Below, one piece after another: positions 8,824 to 18,390 of a stretch of DNA of 64,000 nucleotides (position 1 is the first letter of the stretch; every line of letters begins with the position of its first letter). The stretch lies in NCBI RefSeq assembly GCF_022410465.1, contig NZ_JAJSON010000018.1:62001-126000 (forward strand), in the 5' to 3' direction. The notes beneath the pieces are model-generated. The model was not told the DNA's origin. It searched no databases and saw only the letters and a program-made list of their open reading frames with translations. A program made the translations under genes and the position numbers. The DNA is from Christiangramia crocea (GTDB lineage: Bacteria; Bacteroidota; Bacteroidia; Flavobacteriales; Flavobacteriaceae).

Positions 8824-11112
8824 CTATTTCTTGGTTTTTTTTTCTTTTTCCTGAGCATCCACAACAGCCACAGCAGCCATGTTCACCATTTCCTCCACAC
8901 TTGCCCCAAGCTGTAAAATGTGCACCGGCTTCTTCATTCCCATCATGATAGGCCCTATGGAATCTACATTATTAAGCTCCTTGATAAGCTTATAGGTGCT
9001 GTTAGCTGAATCCAGATCGGGATAAATAAGTGTATTCACTTTTTTTCCGGCTAGTTTTGAAAAAGGGAATTTGCTCTGAAGCATCTCACGGTTCAAGGCA
9101 AAATCTGCCTGCAATTCTCCATCTACCATCAGTTCAGGATGAAATCTATGTAAATAAGACACTGCCTCTTTCACCTTTTTAGCCCTGGGATCTTTAGATG
9201 AACCAAAATTAGCATAGGAAATCATCGCGATCACCGGTTCCATCCCGAATAGCTGAACGGTGCGGGCCGTCATCTGCGCAATTTTGGCAAGATCCTTTGC
9301 CGGCGGATCTATATTTATGGAGGTATCACTGATAAACAAAGGTCCCCTGGAGGTATTCATCACATTGGTTGCCGCGACCCTTGAAACACCCTTGGCCATC
9401 CCGATAAGTTCCAGCATTGGTTTTACCACAGTGGGATAAGCCCTGGAATAACCAGAAAGCAGCGCGTCAGCATCACCCTCGTTCACCATCATAGCCGCAA
9501 AATAGTTGCGTTCACGCATTAATTTTTCAGCATCATATTTGGTAACGCCATTTCTGTGGCGGGTTTCCCAGTATTTCTGAGCGTAAGTCTTACGGTGTTC
9601 CTCTTCTTCATCAGATTTCGAATCGATGATCAAGACATCTTCTTCTTCAAAATCGATCTCTGCCATCAGTTCTTTTATTACTTCTCTTCTTCCCAACAAA
9701 ATCGGGATACCAATTCCCTCATCCCTCGTGATTTGAGCAGCCTTTAGAACATCAAGATGATCGGCTTCAGCAAATACAATACGCTTAGGATTGGTCTTAG
9801 CACGGTTGATTAGCAAACGAGTGATCTTATTCTCGTTACCCATTCTCTCAAGAAGCTCTTCTTCATATTTTTGCCAGTCCTGAATACCCTGCCTTGCCAC
9901 CCCGCTATCCATGGCAGCCTTAGCAACTGCCGGTGGTACCTTGGCTATAAGTCTGGGGTCAAAAGGTTTTGGGATTATATAATCCGGACCAAAATTAAGT
10001 CGGGTTTCACCATAGGCGATGTTCACCTGTTCCGGCACGGCTTCTTTGGCAAGTTCAGCCAGGGCTTTGACCGCGGCCTTTTTCATTTCTTCGTTGATCT
10101 TCGAGGCACGAACATCCAGAGCTCCGCGGAAGATAAATGGAAATCCAAGCACATTATTCACCTGGTTAGGGTGGTCGCTACGCCCCGTAGCCATTATGAT
10201 ATCTTTTCTGGTTTTCATGGCCAGCTCATAATCTATTTCCGGATTCGGATTCGCCATTGCAAAAACGATAGGCCTCTTTGCCATGCTCTTAAGCATTTCA
10301 GGAGAAACGATATCGGCGATAGAAAGCCCTACAAACACATCGGCATTCTTCATGGCTTCTTCCAGGGTGTCGATCTTTCGGTCCGTTGCAAATTCAGTTT
10401 TTTCTTCGGAAAGATTATCCCTGTCCTTTCGGATCACCCCTTTACTATCTAGCATCACGATATTCTCAGCCTTAGCTCCGAATGACTTATACAGTTTTGT
10501 ACAGGAAACCGCAGCTGCACCAGCACCACTCACCACGATCTTCACTTTTTCGATCTTCTTTTTTGCCAGTTCCAGGGCATTTAAAAGTGCTGCCGCTGAA
10601 ATGATTGCAGTCCCGTGCTGGTCATCATGCATTACCGGGATATCCAGCTCAGCCTTTAATCGCTGTTCGATCTCAAAAGCTTCTGGAGCCTTAATATCTT
10701 CAAGGTTGATACCTCCAAAAGTTGGAGCGATATTCTTAACTGTTTCAATGAATTTATCCACATCTTTGGTATCGACTTCGATATCAAAAACATCAATATC
10801 CGCAAATATCTTGAAGAGTAAACCTTTCCCCTCCATCACAGGTTTGGATGCTTCTGGACCTATGTCGCCCAGTCCAAGAACCGCTGTTCCGTTGGAAATA
10901 ACGGCTACCAGATTTCCTTTAGTAGTATACTTATAAGCGTTTTCCTTATCCTTTTCTATCTCCAGACAGGGCTCGGCTACACCGGGTGAATACGCCAGAG
11001 AAAGATCTCTTTGCGTAGCATATTTTTTAGTTGGTACAACTTCTATTTTTCCCGGCTTCGGTTTAGCGTGATAAACCAGTGCCTCTCTTCTCTTTCTGGA
11101 AGTATTACTCAT
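8824..11112 (-). CDS. maeB: NADP-dependent malic enzyme, MaeB type
   Basis: Oxidative decarboxylation of malate to pyruvate with NADP reduction. The 762-residue protein has the two-part MaeB layout: malic enzyme N-terminal and NAD-binding domains (about 1-410) and a phosphotransacetylase-like C-terminal domain (about 430-755) that is regulatory rather than catalytic in known members. Supporting motifs are YSPGVAEPC, the VMHDDQHGTAI segment, the nucleotide-binding VVSGAGAAAVSC and ATGRSDHPNQVNNVLGFP. The ATG start gives the expected N-terminus. It is flanked by single genes with its own promoter and terminator, so it is probably monocistronic. It would supply NADPH and pyruvate from the TCA cycle. 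Confidence 0.95.
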   Translation of the reverse strand: MSNTSRKRREALVYHAKPKPGKIEVVPTKKYATQRDLSLAYSPGVAEPCLEIEKDKENAYKYTTKGNLVAVISNGTAVLGLGDIGPEASKPVMEGKGLLFKIFADIDVFDIEVDTKDVDKFIETVKNIAPTFGGINLEDIKAPEAFEIEQRLKAELDIPVMHDDQHGTAIISAAALLNALELAKKKIEKVKIVVSGAGAAAVSCTKLYKSFGAKAENIVMLDSKGVIRKDRDNLSEEKTEFATDRKIDTLEEAMKNADVFVGLSIADIVSPEMLKSMAKRPIVFAMANPNPEIDYELAMKTRKDIIMATGRSDHPNQVNNVLGFPFIFRGALDVRASKINEEMKKAAVKALAELAKEAVPEQVNIAYGETRLNFGPDYIIPKPFDPRLIAKVPPAVAKAAMDSGVARQGIQDWQKYEEELLERMGNENKITRLLINRAKTNPKRIVFAEADHLDVLKAAQITRDEGIGIPILLGRREVIKELMAEIDFEEEDVLIIDSKSDEEEEHRKTYAQKYWETRHRNGVTKYDAEKLMRERNYFAAMMVNEGDADALLSGYSRAYPTVVKPMLELIGMAKGVSRVAATNVMNTSRGPLFISDTSINIDPPAKDLAKIAQMTARTVQLFGMEPVIAMISYANFGSSKDPRAKKVKEAVSYLHRFHPELMVDGELQADFALNREMLQSKFPFSKLAGKKVNTLIYPDLDSANSTYKLIKELNNVDSIGPIMMGMKKPVHILQLGASVEEMVNMAAVAVVDAQEKEKKTKK

Positions 11113-11135
11113 AATTCAATTATTTGGCTGATTAA

Positions 11136-11166
11136 CAAAGGTAGTAAGGCTGAAGCTAAATAGAAA
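11136..11166 (-). promoter_or_regulatory. maeB promoter
   Basis: On the minus strand TTTC (11163-11166), 19 bases, then TACCTTTG (11136-11143), matching the Bacteroidota -33/-7 pattern with one -33 mismatch. It is 23 bases upstream of the maeB ATG. Confidence 0.6.
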
Positions 11167-11167
11167 T

Positions 11168-12091
11168 CTATTCTTTCAAAAAGCTGATATTTCTTTTTAA
11201 ACCTTCAAATTTGGTACGTTTCACGGCAGATTTCCGGAATATCTCATTAAATGTTTCCCGGGTGATCTCCTCCCAATCCTTCTTATCATTTTCAAGAAGA
11301 GCGGGATGTGGATTGAACAAAGGCTCATTATGAGGCTTTGAAAAACGATTCCAGGGACACACATCCTGACAAACATCACAACCAAACATCCAGTCATCGA
11401 ATTTATACTTATAAGAATCTGGCAATTCGTCCTTTAGTTCTATGGTGAAATAGGAAATACATTTACTCCCGTCAACTTTGTATGGTTCCACGATGGCGTT
11501 TGTTGGACAGGCATCTATACATGCAGTGCAGCTTCCACAATGATCGGTCACAGGAGTATCATATTCCAGATCAAGGTCTACAATAAGTTCAGCAATAAAA
11601 TAAAATGACCCGGTTTGTTTTGAAAGCAGATTAGAGTGTTTCCCAATCCAGCCCAATCCGCTTTTAGCAGCCCAGGCTTTATCCAGAACCGGAGCGGAAT
11701 CTACAAATGCCCTGCCATGGAAATCACCAATTTCATCCTGAAGGCTGGATAGTAATTCTTTCAATCTATCCTTGATCACAAAATGATAATCCCTGCCGTA
11801 AGCATATTTACTAATCTTATAGGAATCTTCATTCTGAAGTTCATGCGGATAATAATTCAATAACAAGGAGATCACACTTTTGGAACCGGGGACCAGTTTG
11901 GTTGGATCGAGACGCTTATCGAAATAGTTTTCCATATAGCGCATTTCCCCATGCATATTATTGTTCAGCCAGTTTTCAAGCCGGGGCGCTTCTTCCTCAA
12001 GAAATTCAGCTTTGGAAATTCCGCAGGAAAGAAAGCCGAGGCGTTTAGCTTCAGATTTAATTAATTCAGAATGGCTTCTTTTTAAATTCAT
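11168..12091 (-). CDS. queG: Epoxyqueuosine reductase QueG
   Basis: Cobalamin-dependent iron-sulfur enzyme that reduces epoxyqueuosine to queuosine in the wobble position of GUN tRNAs. The 307-residue protein shows the two ferredoxin-type clusters, [12 protein letters not shown] (near 186-197) and [11 protein letters not shown] (near 239-249), and the conserved [13 protein letters not shown] segment. It is shorter than the E. coli enzyme, which has a C-terminal HEAT-like extension; the short form is usual in Bacteroidota. It starts with ATG after a 409-base gap from the AraC gene. Other queuosine genes are not in the window. Confidence 0.94.
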   Translation of the reverse strand: MNLKRSHSELIKSEAKRLGFLSCGISKAEFLEEEAPRLENWLNNNMHGEMRYMENYFDKRLDPTKLVPGSKSVISLLLNYYPHELQNEDSYKISKYAYGRDYHFVIKDRLKELLSSLQDEIGDFHGRAFVDSAPVLDKAWAAKSGLGWIGKHSNLLSKQTGSFYFIAELIVDLDLEYDTPVTDHCGSCTACIDACPTNAIVEPYKVDGSKCISYFTIELKDELPDSYKYKFDDWMFGCDVCQDVCPWNRFSKPHNEPLFNPHPALLENDKKDWEEITRETFNEIFRKSAVKRTKFEGLKRNISFLKE

Positions 12092-12500
12092 TTAAACTAA
12101 CCTTGTTGGATACTCATTGTACCTCAAAAAAGTTAGTAAAAATATGAAAGCTTATCTAGTAAAACCGGGTAAGGCCTCCGGTATTTTAAAAAAAGTTATA
12201 CATAATGCATTAAATAAACGATCATAATCTTCTAAGAATAAGTGTAGTCCGGTTTTTAAACAATAATAATAACCTTAACAATCTACTATGCGCCCCCCAA
12301 AGCGGATAATCAAAGATTATTAAGGTTATTGTCTTAAAATAAAAGTGCTTCTAGGATCACGGTCTTACAAATTAACACCCCTACTAATGATTAATTACTG
12401 AACGTCTTTTGATAAGCAATTTTTAAATTTTGGCCGTGATCAAAAATGGAAAGTTCAATTTATGATTCTTTAATAAATAAATTACTGTACAAACACGCCA
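12092..12500. other. 409-base gap between queG and the AraC gene
   Basis: No supported gene. The gap holds a long inverted repeat (12269-12331, listed separately). It also holds a 27-codon open frame on the plus strand (12144-12227) starting MKAYLVKPGK, and a 25-codon frame (12446-12523) running into the AraC 3' end. Neither short frame has convincing evidence. The sequence is AT-rich apart from a run of C at 12293-12299. Confidence 0.6.
12269..12331. repeat. Long inverted repeat downstream of AraC gene
   Basis: AATAACCTTAACAATCT (12269-12285) faces AGATTATTAAGGTTATT (12315-12331): 17 base pairs with one mismatch, which becomes a G-U pair if the minus strand is transcribed. The 29-base loop carries the C-run. 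Lacking a clean T-tract, it is not a textbook terminator. It may be an mRNA 3' end structure for the AraC gene or a protein-binding site. Confidence 0.6.
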
Positions 12501-13379
12501 TTAATGATTTTTACTTTGTGTAGTAAGATAGGTTTCTATCAGTGGATTATCATTTCGGCGGAATGAAGTAGGTAATATTCCGGCCTTTTCTTTAAAATCA
12601 TGCGCCAGATGCGCAACATCATAATACCCCGCACGAAAGGCTATTTCAGATAAACTGGATTTTGGATTTTCCATTATCAGTCTCATAGCATTTTCCATCT
12701 GCCAGATCTTAGCATAAGCGCTGGCTGAAATTCCCACCTTCAGGAGGAAATTTCTGCTAAAATTCCGATGGCTCATACAGTATTCCTGAGCAAGTTCATT
12801 TATCTTAACACAACCCTTATACTGAATGATTTTATTTACAGCATGATATATAGGATCATTAATGTAGCTTTCCTTTTTGGGAAGATAGGTGCTTAAGAAC
12901 TCCTGAAGAATTTTATGGTCTATAGAATCGATCCTTTCATTTTTTTGCGCATTGCGAAGCTCCATACTTTTTTTGCTATTTAAAATAATACTGGTAATCT
13001 CTACCTGTCTGTTAGTGATCTCCCACATTGGCACCTTAAGAAAATAGTAACCTATTACAGGATGCATTCTAATAGCATAGCCTTTACAATCACCTTCCTG
13101 CTCCAAATGAAGCGCACCATCAGTAAATAGACCGGCAATGTATAACCTATTTGAAACAGCTTGAGACCCGGAATAATTTAGAAATTTGTTTTTATAACTA
13201 CCGCCGCAATAGAAATTTAATACCAGATGTCCTATTCTTGGGAAGGGAGTGATGACCTTGTCTGGTATTTTCAGATTTAAGAGACAATACGGGATGGTAT
13301 GATCATTGACTTCATGAATACCGAAATCATAATCCACTTCAAACTTTTCTAATCTTACCGGGATGTTATAATCTTTCAT
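12501..13379 (-). CDS. AraC family transcriptional regulator
   Basis: Regulator of 292 residues. The C-terminal third (about 190-285) is the AraC double helix-turn-helix. It includes INELAQEYCMSHRNFSRNF (first motif), the connecting helix with YAKIWQMENAMRLI, and LSEIAFRAGYYDVAHLAHDF (second motif). The end segment KEAGILPTSFR resembles the usual GxSPxxFR close, here with G-I-L-P-T-S-F-R. The N-terminal part (1-180) is a beta-rich sensor region like the DUF6597-type domain often found in Bacteroidota AraC proteins; its ligand is unknown. It lies 130 bases downstream of the cytochrome P450 gene on the same strand, so it may regulate that gene or be read with it. Confidence 0.88.
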   Translation of the reverse strand: MKDYNIPVRLEKFEVDYDFGIHEVNDHTIPYCLLNLKIPDKVITPFPRIGHLVLNFYCGGSYKNKFLNYSGSQAVSNRLYIAGLFTDGALHLEQEGDCKGYAIRMHPVIGYYFLKVPMWEITNRQVEITSIILNSKKSMELRNAQKNERIDSIDHKILQEFLSTYLPKKESYINDPIYHAVNKIIQYKGCVKINELAQEYCMSHRNFSRNFLLKVGISASAYAKIWQMENAMRLIMENPKSSLSEIAFRAGYYDVAHLAHDFKEKAGILPTSFRRNDNPLIETYLTTQSKNH

Positions 13380-13509
13380 ATTAATTGCTTCTTGTCCCTG
13401 TATTGAAGAAACAATTTATATAAAAATTTGGGCTATAACTATTTACAATATATCATTAACACTTGTTTAAGCACATCTGGTTTATAGCAGTTATGGATCA
13501 TAAGAAAAT

Positions 13510-14838
13510 CTATTCTCTTCTTATAAATTTTAAATAAGCATTCTTTGGCTTTAAGGTAATTAGAGGCGTGATCTCTATCCTGTTAGTAACAGGTAAGATT
13601 TGGTAGCGGGAGATAAGCTCGGCTATGGCAATGATCATCTCGAACATCGCAAAATTATTGCCTATACATTTCCTGGGACCGGCACCAAAAGGAAAATATT
13701 TAGAGGAGTATTTCTTTCCAGCTTCTTCAAACCTCTGTGGCATGAATTCATCAGGTTCTTTCCAAAGAGAAGGATGCCTGTGGATCTCATACAACGAGAA
13801 CAGCAGGTTGGAGCCGGCTTTAAATTTCATTCCTTTAAATTGATCGTCTTCAAGATTCACCCGGTCTATAAAATAAGCCGGTGGATATAAGCGCATTCCT
13901 TCTTCTATCACCTGCTGGGTTAATGGGGACCGTGTAACCAGGTGCATGAGATCACTTCCCATATTTTCTTGAGATTCCTCATATAATCTTTGCTGCCATT
14001 CGGGATGAAGGGCCAGCAGCTGGGCAATAAAACTAAGCGCATTTGATGTGGTTTCATGGCCGGCTACAAAAAGGATCAGGATCTCATCGATAAGTTGCTC
14101 ATCATCCATGATACTGCCATCATCATATTTCGCTTCCAGTAACATATCCAGAAGGTCACCATATTGTTCCTGCGATTCGCGCCTCTCATTAACAATTCGC
14201 TTCAGGATTTCCCTGGATTCTGCAGTTAAGCGAAGATATTTATCAAGTTTACCGCTAGCTTTGAACCACCAGCGTAAATAAGGCTGTCGTAATTCCCTTA
14301 CCAGCATTTTCTGTGCAGACTCCGTAATGAACTGAAGCCGGTTGATCTCTTCCTGATTTACAGCACTGCTAAAAAGCGATTTTACAACCGTTTGAAAAGC
14401 CAGATCATTGAATACCGGAAATACATCAATCTTACTATTTGTTTTGATCTTATTAAATTCCGTAAGAATCGCTTCCCTTATTGATTCGAGGAGATTTGCA
14501 AGCTGCTTTTTATGAAATGCAGGCTGAATAAGCTTCCGTTGTTTTCTCCAGTGGTCCCCGTCTGAAGTAAGCAAACCTTTGCCCACATATTTCGCAAGAT
14601 CTTTCGTCTGTATCTCAGACTTTATATAATTCTTCTGATTTTTCTGCAGAACATATTCCAGTAAACCCGCGTCCCTTGAAAAGATAACTGATCTGGCCAG
14701 ACCTATATTCAGCCGGAAAGTATCTCCCTTTTCCTCAAAATTCTTATGATGGAACGGAAGTGGATTCTTTACAATATTGGTAGAATGTCTCAGAAAACGA
14801 AACAATGAGACTTCGGGAATATTGCTTTCTTTTTTCAT
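13510..14838 (-). CDS. Cytochrome P450
   Basis: Soluble haem-thiolate monooxygenase of 442 residues with all family signatures. These are the C-helix WRKQR (97-101), the I-helix oxygen-activating AGHETTS (259-265), the K-helix ExxR pair (E313, R316 in EEGMRLYPP), and the haem loop FPFGAGPRKCIG with cysteine ligand C391. There is no N-terminal membrane anchor. The general look is of the fatty-acid or CYP102/CYP4-like class rather than a typical short bacterial class, but the substrate cannot be told. No ferredoxin or reductase gene is adjacent, so electron partners must lie elsewhere. An AraC regulator follows it on the same strand. Confidence 0.95.
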   Translation of the reverse strand: MKKESNIPEVSLFRFLRHSTNIVKNPLPFHHKNFEEKGDTFRLNIGLARSVIFSRDAGLLEYVLQKNQKNYIKSEIQTKDLAKYVGKGLLTSDGDHWRKQRKLIQPAFHKKQLANLLESIREAILTEFNKIKTNSKIDVFPVFNDLAFQTVVKSLFSSAVNQEEINRLQFITESAQKMLVRELRQPYLRWWFKASGKLDKYLRLTAESREILKRIVNERRESQEQYGDLLDMLLEAKYDDGSIMDDEQLIDEILILFVAGHETTSNALSFIAQLLALHPEWQQRLYEESQENMGSDLMHLVTRSPLTQQVIEEGMRLYPPAYFIDRVNLEDDQFKGMKFKAGSNLLFSLYEIHRHPSLWKEPDEFMPQRFEEAGKKYSSKYFPFGAGPRKCIGNNFAMFEMIIAIAELISRYQILPVTNRIEITPLITLKPKNAYLKFIRRE

Positions 14839-14870
14839 TTATTATGTTTCTGCGGCAACAATAGACCTTT

Positions 14871-14896
14871 CAGATTTTATAAAAATTTAAAATCTG
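14871..14896. promoter_or_regulatory. Inverted repeat between ruvB and P450 genes
   Basis: CAGATTTT (14871-14878) and AAAATCTG (14889-14896) are perfectly inverted with a ten-base spacer, 33 bases upstream of the P450 start. Next to it CTGATCAA occurs twice in direct orientation (14893-14900 and 14912-14919). Either could be an operator for the AraC regulator or a weak ruvB terminator; no U-tract follows. Confidence 0.35.
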
Positions 14897-14908
14897 ATCA
14901 ATACAAAT

Positions 14909-15937
14909 TTACTGATCAAACAGGCCTCCCTGAGAACTGCCTTTAATTCGCCCAAGATGTTTATAGGCATGCTCGGTAACCTCTCTGCCCCGGGGAGTTC
15001 TATAAATGAATCCCTGCTGAATCAGAAAAGGCTCATAAACTTCTTCAATGGTTTCGGCGCTCTCGCTTACCGCGGTGGCCAAAGTAGTTATTCCAACCGG
15101 GCCTCCTTTGAATTTATCGATGATAGTGGCCAGGATCTTATTATCCATCTCATCCAGTCCATGGGTATCCACATTCAGGGCTTTAAGCCCAAATCTGGCA
15201 ATTTCGATATCTATCCTGCCATTCCCTTTGATCTGCGCAAAATCCCTTACCCTTCTTAATAGAGCATTGGCGATCCTGGGTGTGCCCCGGCTTCTTCCTG
15301 CAATTTCGATCGCAGCTTCCTGGCTGATAGGAACTTTTAGAATATCAGCGCTTCTTTCTACGATTCCCGAAAGCAATTCGGTAGTATAATACTGTAAGCG
15401 GCTGGAGATCCCAAACCTGGCTCTCATGGGAGAGGTTAGCAATCCAGACCTTGTGGTCGCTCCTATAAGTGTAAAAGGATTCAGATTGATCTGAACGGTT
15501 CTTGCATTCGGACCCGTTTCGATCATAATATCAATCCTGTAATCCTCCATTGCAGAATAGAGATATTCTTCTACAATAGGACTTAAACGATGGATCTCAT
15601 CTATAAAAAGAATATCCCTTTCTTCCAGATTGGTAAGTAAACCGGCCAGATCTCCCGGCTTGTCCAAAACAGGACCTGAAGTGACCTTTATCCCAACATT
15701 CAATTCATTCGCAAGAATATGTGCAAGCGTGGTTTTTCCCAATCCCGGGGGGCCGTGAAAAAGTGTATGGTCCAGGGCTTCACCTCTCAGGTTTGCCGCC
15801 TGAACAAATACCTGAAGATTTTCAAGCACCTGCTCCTGTCCTGCAAAATCGTCAAAACTTAGCGGACGTAAGGCTCTCTCAATATCAAATTCTTCCGCTG
15901 AAAAATTCTCTCCTGTTGGATCAAGGTTCTCATTCAT
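14909..15937 (-). CDS. ruvB: Holliday junction DNA helicase RuvB
   Basis: AAA+ ATPase motor for branch migration, working with RuvA. The 342-residue form starts at [13 protein letters not shown]. The frame stays open for 18 more codons (to 15991), but a TATATTTG -7 box lies just before this ATG and homologues start here, so the shorter form is chosen. Visible are Walker [12 protein letters not shown], Walker [12 protein letters not shown], sensor 1 LIGATTRSG, the arginine finger MRARFGI and the C-terminal winged helix (about 260-335) with [16 protein letters not shown]. Length is normal. Confidence 0.96.
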   Translation of the reverse strand: MNENLDPTGENFSAEEFDIERALRPLSFDDFAGQEQVLENLQVFVQAANLRGEALDHTLFHGPPGLGKTTLAHILANELNVGIKVTSGPVLDKPGDLAGLLTNLEERDILFIDEIHRLSPIVEEYLYSAMEDYRIDIMIETGPNARTVQINLNPFTLIGATTRSGLLTSPMRARFGISSRLQYYTTELLSGIVERSADILKVPISQEAAIEIAGRSRGTPRIANALLRRVRDFAQIKGNGRIDIEIARFGLKALNVDTHGLDEMDNKILATIIDKFKGGPVGITTLATAVSESAETIEEVYEPFLIQQGFIYRTPRGREVTEHAYKHLGRIKGSSQGGLFDQ

Positions 15938-15941
15938 AAAA

Positions 15942-15949
15942 CAAATATA
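15942..15949 (-). promoter_or_regulatory. ruvB -7 promoter box
   Basis: TATATTTG on the minus strand, four bases from the ATG at 15937, matches TAnnTTTG. No good -33 box is seen. If active, transcription would begin almost at the start codon, giving a leaderless or nearly leaderless mRNA, and would exclude the longer start at 15991. Confidence 0.45.
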
Positions 15950-16035
15950 CAAATTGGACGATAAGCGCTGACGAAAACTATAATTAGACATTAAGGATTT
16001 GAATTAGTATTTTCGTATTCCCGATAATCACAATA

Positions 16036-18228
16036 ATGAAACAACTACTTAGTCTCTGTCTAATACTCCTTCTTCCTACCTGTCTTATTTCGCAAACTAA
16101 AGAGTTTCACGTAAAGTATGTGAACACGCCGATTTCTATTGATGGTATTCTTGATGAACCCGTCTGGGAGCAGGCTGAACCTGCCAGCGATTTCTGGCAG
16201 TATTTCCCATCAGATAGTATTCAGGCCAAAAATCAGTCGGAAATCAGAATGCTTTATAATGAAAATATGCTATATGTAGGAATCAAAGTATATGTTCAGG
16301 GACAGGACTTCGTTATTCCTTCCCTTAGAAGGGATTTTAGAGCAGGGGGAAGTGACAATATCACATTAATGTTCGATACTTTTAATGACGGAGCCAACGC
16401 ATTCCTTTTTGGTGTAAATCCTGCCGGGGTACGACGAGAAGCCCTTGTTTCAGGTGGAGGAACCAGTTTAAGAGGCTTTACAACCAGCTGGGATGTGAAG
16501 TGGACTGCTCAGACGAAAATATATAAGGAATTCTATATAAGCGAATGGGCGATCCCAATGAGTTCTTTTAAATTCACTGAAGGCACTAAAAAATGGCGAT
16601 TCAATTCTTATCAGTTCGATACACAGGGCAATGAGCGTAATACCTGGATAAGGATCCCCCGTAACCAGTTTATTTTCAATCTCTCTTATATGGGAGACAT
16701 GATCTTTGAAAAACCTCTTACAAATTCAAAAACTCCTATCTCACTGATTCCTTATGTGACAGGGATCCATAGTAAGGATTTTGAAAATGACAAGGATCTT
16801 AATGATTTCAAAGCCGGTGGTGATGCCAAGCTAAGTATAGGAAACAGTCTAAACCTTGATCTGACTTTTAATCCTGACTTCTCCCAGGTTGAAGCCGATA
16901 ATCTGGTAACCAACCTTACACGATTTGAAGTAAATTTACCCGAAAGAAGACAGTTCTTTATTGAGAACAGTGACCTTTTTGGAAATTTCGGAAATCCTGG
17001 AGAAGCGAACCCTTTCTTTTCGAGACGAATAGGCATTGCTCGCGACTCCCTGGGAGTCAATCGTCAGATCGATATTCTTGCGGGAGCCAGGCTTAGCGGG
17101 AAACTTACGAACGATTTTAGAATAGGCCTGCTCAATGTACAGACAAATGAAGAAAAGCAGTTCGATATTGGGGCTAACAATCACACCGTAGTCGCCCTTC
17201 AGCATCGGGTATTTGAACGTTCCAATATTAGTGCGATCTTCCTAAACAGACAGAATACTTCTAATGAAGATTATATAAATCCGGAAGATGAGTATAACCG
17301 GTTAGTCGGCCTCGATTACAACCTTGGAACCCTTGATAACACCTGGGCAGGAAATGCATATATCCATAAATCCTTTACTCCAGGGCTTCATAAGAATGAT
17401 TTTTCTACAGGATTAAGACTCAATTATAATAGTTTTCGATGGAGGATACGTGGCAGCGGGTTTTATGTAGGAGAAAATTTTAATTCGGATCTCGGATTTA
17501 TACCCAGGAAAGGAATTCTTAGAATTGATCCCGAAATTGAACATTTAATTTTCCCTGCTCACGAAAAGGTCGTTCAACATAATATAAGCTTTATACCATT
17601 AGTGATCTGGAAACCTGATTTAAATTATAAGCTAACCGATTATAACATGATTGGTTTATGGAACGTTGAATTTACAAATACTAGCCAGTTTTCTGCAAAG
17701 CTATTCAACCGATATACTTTTCTATTTTCTGAATTTGACCCTTCTGGCACCGGAAATAAAGCTTTACCTGCCTTCACTGACTACCATTATACGAGTGGGG
17801 AGATTGAATACAGAAGTAATAGCAGAAAGATCTTTTTCTATGAACTCGAAAGCAATTATGGAAAGTTCTATAATGGAGAAAAATTTACTCAGGAGGCCAA
17901 GGTGAACCTGCGAATTCAGCCAAATTATCTCATGTCCCTGGAGGCAAGATATGATAAGATTGACATGCCCGAACCATATTCTGATAATGATATCTGGCTA
18001 ATAGGAAGCAAATTTGATATTACCTTTAGTAAGTCCCTATTTTGGGCAACTCTAATCCAGTATAGCAATCTGGAAAATAATTTCGGGATAAATTCGAGGC
18101 TGCAGTGGCGCTTTGCTCCACTATCGGATATTTTTCTTGTTTATAACGATAATTACCTTTCAAATAACTCCTTTGAACCAAGGTACAGGAGTATCAACCT
18201 GAAGCTGAATTACTGGTTATATTTATAA
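16036..18228 (+). CDS. DUF5916 outer-membrane protein, first copy
   Basis: Exported protein of 730 residues with a signal peptide (1-20, cleaved after a CLISQ-like end). Residues about 28-215 form a CBM9-like beta-sandwich (DGILDEPVWEQAEPASDFWQ is the typical opening). The rest (about 230-730) is rich in alternating aromatic strands and ends in LNYWLYL, as expected for an outer-membrane beta-barrel. DUF5916 proteins are common in Bacteroidota and their substrate is unknown. It is divergent from ruvB with only 98 bases between them. A longer homologue lies at 57695-60343; both share the EVDLPERRQFFIENSDLF-type segment before the barrel (here NLPERRQFFIENS). Confidence 0.85.
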   Translation: MKQLLSLCLILLLPTCLISQTKEFHVKYVNTPISIDGILDEPVWEQAEPASDFWQYFPSDSIQAKNQSEIRMLYNENMLYVGIKVYVQGQDFVIPSLRRDFRAGGSDNITLMFDTFNDGANAFLFGVNPAGVRREALVSGGGTSLRGFTTSWDVKWTAQTKIYKEFYISEWAIPMSSFKFTEGTKKWRFNSYQFDTQGNERNTWIRIPRNQFIFNLSYMGDMIFEKPLTNSKTPISLIPYVTGIHSKDFENDKDLNDFKAGGDAKLSIGNSLNLDLTFNPDFSQVEADNLVTNLTRFEVNLPERRQFFIENSDLFGNFGNPGEANPFFSRRIGIARDSLGVNRQIDILAGARLSGKLTNDFRIGLLNVQTNEEKQFDIGANNHTVVALQHRVFERSNISAIFLNRQNTSNEDYINPEDEYNRLVGLDYNLGTLDNTWAGNAYIHKSFTPGLHKNDFSTGLRLNYNSFRWRIRGSGFYVGENFNSDLGFIPRKGILRIDPEIEHLIFPAHEKVVQHNISFIPLVIWKPDLNYKLTDYNMIGLWNVEFTNTSQFSAKLFNRYTFLFSEFDPSGTGNKALPAFTDYHYTSGEIEYRSNSRKIFFYELESNYGKFYNGEKFTQEAKVNLRIQPNYLMSLEARYDKIDMPEPYSDNDIWLIGSKFDITFSKSLFWATLIQYSNLENNFGINSRLQWRFAPLSDIFLVYNDNYLSNNSFEPRYRSINLKLNYWLYL

Positions 18229-18319
18229 TATGAATTTCTTCGGGGAAGGCCCCCAGAGCATTCAAAAGGGCGAGATTTTTAAACTTTACAGCATTTACTA
18301 ACAAGAAATCCACGGGGTA

Positions 18320-18368
18320 TTTATTCTCCTAGAATAAATAAAAAAGGGCTTTTCTATGAATAGCCCTT
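18320..18368 (-). terminator. coxA operon terminator
   Basis: AAGGGCT (18344-18350) pairs with AGCCCTT (18362-18368). On the minus strand the stem is followed by a run of T (A-run at 18341-18345), 22 bases after the coxA stop. A second perfect 8-base hairpin, TTTATTCT/AGAATAAA with a three-base loop (18320-18338), follows and may serve the convergent DUF5916 gene. Confidence 0.7.
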
Positions 18369-18390
18369 GATATATTAAATTAGGTCTTGC

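Noticed and set aside
9871-10452. 193-codon frame opposite maeB
   Set aside because: It lies wholly inside maeB on the other strand and has no family features.
12446-12523. 25-codon frame MESSIYDSLINKLL at the AraC 3' end
   Set aside because: It is too short, overlaps the AraC coding end on the other strand and has no clear promoter or ribosome site.
15938-15991. Longer RuvB start giving 18 extra residues
   Set aside because: It would begin upstream of the -7 box at 15942-15949, and the extra residues do not look like the RuvB N-terminus.
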